This document shows positions 58,849 to 64,000 of a stretch of 64,000 bases of DNA, one piece after another. Under the pieces are notes generated by a model. The model was not told where the DNA came from. It saw only the letters and a list, made by a program, of their open reading frames with translations, and did not search any database. The stretch lies in contig NZ_JAJTTF010000008.1 in NCBI RefSeq assembly GCF_021341785.1, forward strand, positions 124,001 through 188,000. Direction: 5' to 3'. Every line of letters starts with the position of its first letter. Position 1 is the stretch's first letter. The position numbers and the translations under genes are program-made. The stretch comes from Microbacterium sp. Au-Mic1. Its GTDB lineage: Bacteria > Actinomycetota > Actinomycetes > Actinomycetales > Microbacteriaceae.

Positions 58849-60390
58849 GCACGGCAGGACGCGCCTGCACGGTCCCCGAGCGAGCGCAGCGAGTCGAGGG
58901 GCGATCCGGGTCTTCCGACCGTCGCCGACGCCCTCGAGGTCGCCTCGCTGCAGGCGGGGATCCCCGAGCTGCTGGCCGGGTCCGTCGACGTGCCGGTGCG
59001 CTGGGTGCACGTGTCCGACAGCGAGCGGGTCGCCGCGCTGCTGGACGGCGGAGAGCTGCTGCTCACCACGGGCGCCGGCTGGCCCGGCGATGCCGCGGCG
59101 CTCGGCCGCCTCGTCGACGAACTGTCCGATGCGGGCCTGGCCGGGATCGTGCTGGAGCTGGGCACCCGGTTCGCGGTGGTGCCGCCGGCGCTCGTGGCGG
59201 CGTGCCGCGCGCGCGACCTCGCGCTCGTGACCCTGGACCGCGAGGTGAAGTTCGTCGCCGTCACCGAGGAGGTGCACCGCCGGATCATCGCGGGCCAGGT
59301 CGAGGCGCTGCAGGAGCGGCAGCGGCTGCACGAACTGTTCACCGGGTTGAGCCTGCGTGGCGCGCCGGTCGAGATCGTCGTACGCGAGACGGCGCGAGCC
59401 CTGCGTGCGCCGGTGGTGCTGGAGGACCTCGCGCACGAGGTCGTCGTCGCCGACTCGTTCGACCTGGCCGAGGCGGAGCTGCTCGCGGACTGGGCGGGTC
59501 GATCGCGCCGCCTGCCGCCGGAGTGGACGCGCGTGCCGGTCGCCGCCCGCGGCACGCGATGGGGCGAGCTGATCGCCCTGCCCGGCCCGGCGCACCCCGC
59601 GGGGCCGGCGACCGTGCTCGAGCAGGCCGCGACGGCGCTCGCGCTGTCACGCCTCGCCGACGGGGAGGACGCCTGGGCCCGGCTGCGCGCGGAGGGGCTG
59701 ATCGCGGCGCTGCTGAGCGAGCGGTACGTCACGGTCGCCGATATCGAGGCGCGTCTCGAGTCCTCCGGGTTCCCCGTCCGGGGCCGGACACTGTACGTCG
59801 CCGCGTCGACTGCGGCCGGAACCGGAGCGCCTGGATCCGCGGGGTCCGGCAGCGGCCCAACCGGATCCGCCGGGGACGCGCGCGTCCTGAGCGCGGTCGT
59901 CGGCGCGGAGCGGATCCTGCTCCTCTCCCTGCCGGCAGGATCGCGCGTGCCCGAGTCGGTCCTCGAGTCGATCGGATCCGGCGCCGTCAGCGACCCCGCA
60001 TCGTCGGCGGCGGAGCTGCTCGCGGCGATCCCGGTCGTGCGGCGGTTGGCGCGCCAGGCGGAGCCCGGTGCCGTGCTGCGCGTCGCCGAACGACCTCTCG
60101 CCCGCCTGGCCGCCGAGCTCAGCGGGGACCACCGACTCCAGGAGCACAGCGCGCGTCTGCTCGCCCCGCTGATCCGCCACGACGACGCGACGCAGGGCGA
60201 CCTGCTCCGCGTGCTGCGCGCCGTGGTCGCGCACCCCGGCAACCGCACCGCGGCGGCGGCCGCTTCGCACCTGTCCCGCTCGGTCTTCTACCAGCGCCTC
60301 ACCCTCATCGCGGACCTGCTCGGCGCCGATCTCGACGACGGTGAGACGCTGTCGGCGCTGCACCTGGCGCTGCTCGCGCACGGACGCTGA
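58798..60390 (+). CDS. PucR-family (CdaR-like) transcriptional regulator
   Basis: Regulator of 530 residues. PucR N-terminal domain (about 42-165; TVADALEVASLQAGIPELLAGS), a central sensor region (EEVHRRIIAGQVEALQERQRLHELFTGLS), and the C-terminal PucR HTH near 475-520 (HPGNRTAAAAASHLSRSVFYQRLTLI). GTG at 58798 has GGGGAGG eight bases upstream, but the first 40 residues are low-complexity and a later start is possible. Divergent from mmsA, which it likely controls; such regulators respond to amino acids or purine intermediates. Confidence 0.87.
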   Translation: MPADRLDFAADRTDRPDARQDAPARSPSERSESRGDPGLPTVADALEVASLQAGIPELLAGSVDVPVRWVHVSDSERVAALLDGGELLLTTGAGWPGDAAALGRLVDELSDAGLAGIVLELGTRFAVVPPALVAACRARDLALVTLDREVKFVAVTEEVHRRIIAGQVEALQERQRLHELFTGLSLRGAPVEIVVRETARALRAPVVLEDLAHEVVVADSFDLAEAELLADWAGRSRRLPPEWTRVPVAARGTRWGELIALPGPAHPAGPATVLEQAATALALSRLADGEDAWARLRAEGLIAALLSERYVTVADIEARLESSGFPVRGRTLYVAASTAAGTGAPGSAGSGSGPTGSAGDARVLSAVVGAERILLLSLPAGSRVPESVLESIGSGAVSDPASSAAELLAAIPVVRRLARQAEPGAVLRVAERPLARLAAELSGDHRLQEHSARLLAPLIRHDDATQGDLLRVLRAVVAHPGNRTAAAAASHLSRSVFYQRLTLIADLLGADLDDGETLSALHLALLAHGR

Positions 60391-60393
60391 CGA

Positions 60394-60412
60394 GCCTCGC
60401 CAGGTGCGAGGC
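60394..60412. terminator. Small hairpin between convergent genes
   Basis: GCCTCG and CGAGGC form a 6-bp stem with 7-nt loop, four bases after the regulator stop and before the VOC gene end. Confidence 0.45.
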
Positions 60413-60444
60413 CGGCCCCAGCGACCGCGGCCCCGACTCGGGTC

Positions 60445-60870
60445 TCACCCGGCGGCGGGCGCCCCGCCCATCACGCGCGCCACCATCTCCGGCGACGGCT
60501 GGCCGAGCGCGATGATGTTGTCCTCACTGTCACTGAACCACGCGGCCCGTTCCTCCCCCAGCTCCGCGATGCCGTCGACGGTCTTGAGCCCGGGGAAGTC
60601 GTACTCGTGGAAGGCGATCCCGCGGGCGCGCAGCGCCGCCACGTCGCGGTCGATGTCGTCGGTCAGGAGGTTCAGCGCCGTGTTCTTCGCCGTGCCCGCG
60701 AAGCTGGTGAGGTACACCAGCACCACGGTGCCGCCGACGTCGTAGAACACGTTCCCGGACTCGGCGTCGACCTCGACCGGATCCCGGTCGAGCACGTCGT
60801 GCCACCAGCGCTTGGCGCGCTCGAGGTCCGCAGCAGGGAGAACGGCCGTCGCCATGAATTTCTCGAACAT
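60445..60870 (-). CDS. VOC-superfamily (glyoxalase/bleomycin-resistance fold) protein
   Basis: Small metalloprotein-like fold of 141 residues. TAVLPAADLERAKRWWHDVLDRDPV is the first betaalphabetabetabeta unit, and WFSDSEDNIIALGQ the end of the second. Could be a dioxygenase/glyoxalase or an antibiotic-binding protein. ATG at 60870 is chosen for domain length; upstream in-frame sequence adds only an unrelated tail. Single gene; no partner apparent. Confidence 0.85.
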   Translation of the reverse strand: MFEKFMATAVLPAADLERAKRWWHDVLDRDPVEVDAESGNVFYDVGGTVVLVYLTSFAGTAKNTALNLLTDDIDRDVAALRARGIAFHEYDFPGLKTVDGIAELGEERAAWFSDSEDNIIALGQPSPEMVARVMGGAPAAG

Positions 60871-61005
60871 GATGAGCCCCAGCTCCGGGGTGTTGTCATC
60901 CTCGCGTCGGCCCAGCACAACGCCGCGCCGCTCGGGCGCGCGAATGAGTTCCCCGCGCTGATTGTATTCCCGGATCCGACGCCCCGAAAGGCCTCGATGA
61001 TGGGG

Positions 61006-61356
61006 TCAGGCGATGTAGACCTTGCGCAGCGTCTCGGTGACGATCCAGGTCGTGCGCATGCCCTCGGCGAGGCGGACGACGGATCCGGGGCCGACCTCGA
61101 GATCCGGCAGCGACGGGTCCTCGAACACGATCGTCGCCCGGCCCCAGAGCACGACGAAGAGCTCGTCGACCTCGGTGTCGCATGCGGTGCCGGGCGTCAT
61201 CTCCCAGATGCCGATCTCGCGGTCGCCGGTGTCGTCGAGCACGGCGATCGCGGTGGTGGGCGAGCCCGATACGACCTCGTCCGTCGGCAGGGGCGTGTGC
61301 GCGAGCACGAGGTCCACGTCGGTCACCGCGCGCCCCGCCGCGGGCAGCGCGGTCAC
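61006..61356 (-). CDS. Cupin (DUF861/cupin_3) protein
   Basis: 116 residues. The C-terminal half matches cupin_3: EVDELFVVLWGRATIVFED, GPGSVVRLAEGMRTTWIVTETLRKVYIA. Starts at GTG 61356, overlapping the oxidase stop (GTGA), so it is translationally coupled to it. Members bind small amines or act as ureidoglycolate/ectoine-type enzymes; here it may act on the oxidase product. Function unknown. Confidence 0.87.
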   Translation of the reverse strand: MTALPAAGRAVTDVDLVLAHTPLPTDEVVSGSPTTAIAVLDDTGDREIGIWEMTPGTACDTEVDELFVVLWGRATIVFEDPSLPDLEVGPGSVVRLAEGMRTTWIVTETLRKVYIA

Positions 61357-62747
61357 GAGTCGAACCCCATGCCGACGGCGTCGAGCGTCTTCAGGAACAG
61401 GTTGCGCCTGCCCTGGTTGTGGTCGGCCTGGTTCATCGCGGCACGCACGAGGTTCACGCCGATCGAGGCCGCCGGCTCCGGCGGGAACGGGATCGGCTTC
61501 TCCCGCACCATCTTCAGGCGAGTGCGCTCGGTGTCGAGCCCGGCGAGCTGGTCGAGCATCACATCGGCCGCGAAGCGCGTCGCACCGACCCCCAGCCCGG
61601 TGAACCCGGTCGCGTAAGCGACGCGGCCGCCACGGGCAGTGCCGAAGAACGCGCAGAACCGACTGCACGAGTCGATCGCGCCGGCCCAGCGGTGCGTGAA
61701 ACGGAGCCCCTCGAGCTGCGGGAACGTGGTGAAGAAGTGCGAGGCCAGCCTGCGGAAGCTCTCCGGCCGCTCCTCGTACTCCTCGCGCACCTTGCCGCCG
61801 AAGTGGTAGACGGCGTCGTAGCCGCCGAACAGGATCCGGTTGTCGGCGCTCAGACGGTAGTAGTGGAACTGGTTCGCGCTGTCGGCGAGGCCCTGGCGGT
61901 TCTTCCAGCCGATCGCGTCGTACTGCTCGGCGGTCAGCGGCTCGGTCATGAGCGCGTAGTCGTAGACGGGCACCGTCATCAGCCTGTTGCGCTTGAGCAG
62001 CGACGGGAACACGTTCGTGGCGAGAGCGACCTGGTCGGCGATGACGGATCCCGTCTCGGCGGCGATCGTCTGCGCGCCTCTGCCGCTGAGACCGGTGACG
62101 CGGGTGCGCTCGAAGATCTGCACGCCGAGCCCGGTGGCCACGCGGGCGAGCTCGAAGGCGAGCTTCGCCGGGTGCACCATCGCGCAGCCCTGGCGATCCC
62201 AGGATCCGGCGAGGTAGGTGGGTGAAGCGACCTGCGCCTGCACGGCGGCCCGATCGAGGAAGTCGTCGCCCTCCATCCACTCGACCTGGTGCGGTTCGAC
62301 GGCCACGGCCATCTGCCCCGTGCGCTCCCAGTCGACGTCCATGCCGTAGCGCTCCACCGCCTCCTGGATGCCGTCGAGGTTCTCCAGCCCGAGGCGCTCG
62401 AGCTGCTCCATCTCGTCGGGCCAGCGGTTCAGCCCGTTCTCCTCGCCGTGCGTGAGGCTCGCCTCGCAGAACCCTCCGTTGCGACCGGACGCGGCCCAGC
62501 CCACCCTGTTCGCCTCGAGCAGGACGACCGTGCGCTGCGGGTCGCGCTCCTTGGCGCGGATCGCCGTCCACAGGCCGGCATAGCCGCCGCCGACGATCGC
62601 CAGGTCGGCGCGGACCTCGCCCGTGAGCTGCGGGTACCCGGCGCGCTCGACGTCGTCGAGCCAGAACGCGGCGTGCGCGGTGTTCTCGAGTGAGCGCTCG
62701 ATGACCGACGCGCTCGGCTGCCGTCGTTCGAAGACGGTCGTTCCCAT
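61353..62747 (-). CDS. FAD-dependent amine oxidase, PuuB/DAO family
   Basis: 464 residues. FAD dinucleotide motif AIVGGGYAGLWTAIRAKERDP near 50, EANRVGWAASGRNGGFCEASL (about 78-98), the DAO C-terminal motif RVAYATGFTGLGVGATRFAADVMLDQL. Closest known group is gamma-glutamylputrescine oxidase and related FAD amine oxidases. With a downstream cupin, an Lrp regulator and an aldehyde dehydrogenase divergent, it fits polyamine or omega-amino acid oxidation. ATG at 62747. Confidence 0.88.
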   Translation of the reverse strand: MGTTVFERRQPSASVIERSLENTAHAAFWLDDVERAGYPQLTGEVRADLAIVGGGYAGLWTAIRAKERDPQRTVVLLEANRVGWAASGRNGGFCEASLTHGEENGLNRWPDEMEQLERLGLENLDGIQEAVERYGMDVDWERTGQMAVAVEPHQVEWMEGDDFLDRAAVQAQVASPTYLAGSWDRQGCAMVHPAKLAFELARVATGLGVQIFERTRVTGLSGRGAQTIAAETGSVIADQVALATNVFPSLLKRNRLMTVPVYDYALMTEPLTAEQYDAIGWKNRQGLADSANQFHYYRLSADNRILFGGYDAVYHFGGKVREEYEERPESFRRLASHFFTTFPQLEGLRFTHRWAGAIDSCSRFCAFFGTARGGRVAYATGFTGLGVGATRFAADVMLDQLAGLDTERTRLKMVREKPIPFPPEPAASIGVNLVRAAMNQADHNQGRRNLFLKTLDAVGMGFDS

Positions 62748-62858
62748 GAGTGATTCCTTGTCCGGGAGGTGGTGTGGGCGGGGTTCTTCCGCAGGGCGCG
62801 ACAGGGCGCCCCGGTGCCGCGATGCGGCCGGGTTCAGGTGAGCGACGGGTTCAGCGGA

Positions 62859-63326
62859 TCAGCGCGTGCCCCAGTTGTAGAGGTCCTTGTGGAGCCCCGC
62901 GTAGAGGAAGCACTCGGTGTGCGAGACGCCCTCGATGGTGCGGATACGGGTCGCGATCAGCTCGAGCAGATCCTCGTCGCTCTCGCAGATCGCCTCCGCG
63001 AGGATGTCGAAGGATCCGAGCGTCACATTGACATATGCGATCTCGGGAATATTCGCGATCGCCTCGGCGGCGACCCGCGGATCCCCGTCGACGCGGATGC
63101 CCAGCATCGCCATACGGGAGAATCCGAGTTGACGAGGATCGGTCACCGCCACGATCTGCACCACGCCGCTGTCGGTGAGGCGCTGCACGCGCTGGCGGAC
63201 GGCGGCCTCGCTGAGACCCACGGCACGGCCGATCTCGGCGTACGGCCGACGACCGTCCTCTTGCAGCAGTTCGATGATCCGCTTCGAGACGTCGTCGAGA
63301 ACCGGCACCTTCGGCTTGTCGCTCAT
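62859..63326 (-). CDS. Lrp/AsnC-family regulator
   Basis: 155 residues. N-terminal HTH: ISLQED-type VSKRIIELLQEDGRRPYAEIGRAVGLSEAAVRQRVQRL, followed by the RAM ligand domain (MAMLGIRVDGDPRVAAEAIANIPEIAYVNVTLGSFDILAEAICESDEDL). Divergent from the aldehyde dehydrogenase gene and 111 bp upstream of the oxidase; probable controller of both. Effector likely an amino acid. Confidence 0.9.
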   Translation of the reverse strand: MSDKPKVPVLDDVSKRIIELLQEDGRRPYAEIGRAVGLSEAAVRQRVQRLTDSGVVQIVAVTDPRQLGFSRMAMLGIRVDGDPRVAAEAIANIPEIAYVNVTLGSFDILAEAICESDEDLLELIATRIRTIEGVSHTECFLYAGLHKDLYNWGTR

Positions 63327-63363
63327 GTGACGATCTTGACATCCTCAGCAGGCCTCTGCAACT

Positions 63364-63408
63364 GATTTCGCAGAATCTGATCCTGATTTCTTCCGATTTC
63401 GTCGATTC
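63364..63408. promoter_or_regulatory. Phased GATTTC repeats, Lrp-site candidate
   Basis: GATTTC at 63364, 63385 and 63395, and GATTC at 63404, spaced 21, 10 and 9 bp, on one face of the helix, in the A/T-rich 99-bp divergent spacer. Lrp-family proteins bind several phased sites, so this is a plausible operator. Confidence 0.5.
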
Positions 63409-63425
63409 TCTCCTATCCTTTCAGC

Positions 63426-64000
63426 ATGCGGAGCACCCTGTCTGAATCAGCACTGTTGCAGAACTTCATCGGCGGCCGTTCGGTCGCCGCGCACGGCGAG
63501 GGCCGCATGGACCTCATCGACCCCGTCACCGAGCAGGTCTACGGCCAGGCGCCGATCTCGGACCAGAGCGACGTCGACGCCGCCTATGCCGCCGCATCGG
63601 CCGCCTTCCCGCTCTGGCGCGACACCACTCCGGCCGCACGCCAGCTCGCGCTGTTCCGGATCGCGGATGCGATGGCGGCCCGCGCGGAGGAGTTCGCCGA
63701 CCTGGAGTCCCAGGACACCGGCAAGCCCCGCGCCAATCTCGTGGCCGACGAGATCGACCAGTCCGTCGACCAGCTGCGCTTCTTCGCGGGCGCCGCACGC
63801 AGCCTCGAAGGGCGCGCCGCCGCGGAGTACATGGCGGGGCACACCTCCTATGTGCGACGTGAGCCGATCGGCGTGATCGGACAGGTCACCCCGTGGAACT
63901 ACCCGCTGAACATGGCCGTGTGGAAGATCGCGCCGGCTCTGGCCGCGGGCAACACCGTGGTGCTGAAGCCCGCGGAGTCCACGCCGCTCACGACGCTGCT
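63426..64000 (+). CDS. Aldehyde dehydrogenase (aminobutyraldehyde type), N-terminal part
   Basis: NAD-dependent aldehyde dehydrogenase; about 191 residues are visible before the window ends, so catalytic Cys and Glu are not seen. N-terminus LLQNFIGGRSVAAHGEGRMDLIDPVTEQVYGQ and, later, YVRREPIGVIGQVTPWNYPLNMAVWKIAPALAAGNTVVLKPAEST are typical of PuuC/PatD/BetB enzymes (GQVTPWNYP; KPAE). ATG at 63426. With the PuuB-like oxidase it suggests conversion of an amine to its acid (for example putrescine or GABA pathway). Confidence 0.9.
   Translation, partial: MRSTLSESALLQNFIGGRSVAAHGEGRMDLIDPVTEQVYGQAPISDQSDVDAAYAAASAAFPLWRDTTPAARQLALFRIADAMAARAEEFADLESQDTGKPRANLVADEIDQSVDQLRFFAGAARSLEGRAAAEYMAGHTSYVRREPIGVIGQVTPWNYPLNMAVWKIAPALAAGNTVVLKPAESTPLTTL

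Noticed and set aside
1-64000. tRNA, rRNA and known riboswitches
   Set aside because: Spacers were inspected for cloverleaf ends (terminal CCA context, GTTCGA loop) and conserved riboswitch cores; none was convincing.

Overview
The window is about 70% G+C, densely packed, and reads as chromosomal DNA of an actinomycete, most likely Micrococcales (Microbacteriaceae such as Microbacterium or a relative). The reasons are strong G/C preference at third codon positions, many GTG/TTG starts, 4-bp ATGA/GTGA gene overlaps, a DUF222/HNH (13E12-type) endonuclease gene, a DUF6153 protein, a CX5R-type (arsenate reductase/LMW phosphatase) protein and twin-arginine secreted proteins. The genus is inference. 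I found no rRNA, tRNA, transposase, phage gene or CRISPR array.

Layout. 0-2.5 kb: end of an amino-acid permease, a YtcJ-type amidohydrolase and a DksA-type zinc-finger protein. 2.6-7.3 kb: a LuxR-type regulator divergent from an MFS transporter, then a Tat-exported protein with exact 75-residue tandem repeats. 7.4-10.3 kb: SGNH hydrolase, membrane-anchored coiled-coil protein, Gfo/Idh oxidoreductase. 10.3-14.7 kb (minus): atypical alanine racemase, D-Ala-D-Ala ligase and an acyltransferase/CapA fusion in one operon. 14.8-17.7 kb: lipase-maturation-factor homologue and a probable copper pair (DUF6153, DUF305). 17.8-21 kb: glycine betaine/proline ABC importer. 21.4-25.6 kb: rRNA-type methyltransferase, DUF5107 protein, ArsR/SRPBCC pair. 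25.7-28.5 kb: VanY-like carboxypeptidase divergent from a VanR/VanS-like two-component system. 28.5-34 kb: MarR/SDR, a GntR-controlled YtrB-type ABC exporter, TetR with DUF1905 and an alpha/beta hydrolase. 34-38.7 kb: amino-sugar/tagatose catabolic cluster. 38.9-45.4 kb: secreted histidine phosphatase, chorismate mutase, AI-2E transporter, DUF222/HNH gene, and an arsenic-type cluster lacking a pump. 45.7-55.6 kb: TetR, second YtcJ amidohydrolase, Dpp-type peptide importer, amidase, cytosolic histidine phosphatase. 55.8-64 kb: beta-alanine/GABA/putrescine-type catabolism (class III aminotransferase, MmsA, PucR regulator, cupin, PuuB-like oxidase, Lrp regulator, aldehyde dehydrogenase cut by the window edge).

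The most interesting signal is a possible regulon. The DNA upstream of the racemase-ligase operon (14712-14736) and the DNA between vanY and vanR (26550-26574) share a 14-mer with 13 identities, CGATATGCCG[G/C]TGT. Each is preceded by a related half-site exactly 11 bp away, the geometry of OmpR-family response-regulator sites. I propose that the VanRS-like system controls a peptidoglycan-terminus remodelling module made of racemase, ligase, acyltransferase-CapA and D,D-carboxypeptidase. It lacks VanH and VanX, so it is not a classical vanHAX cluster. A second notable structure is a family of three large intergenic palindromes (8.2, 24.7 and 25.6 kb) with extra half-arms at 31-32 nt spacing. 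A third is strong enrichment of the hexamer GGATCC in all frames and both coding and non-coding DNA.
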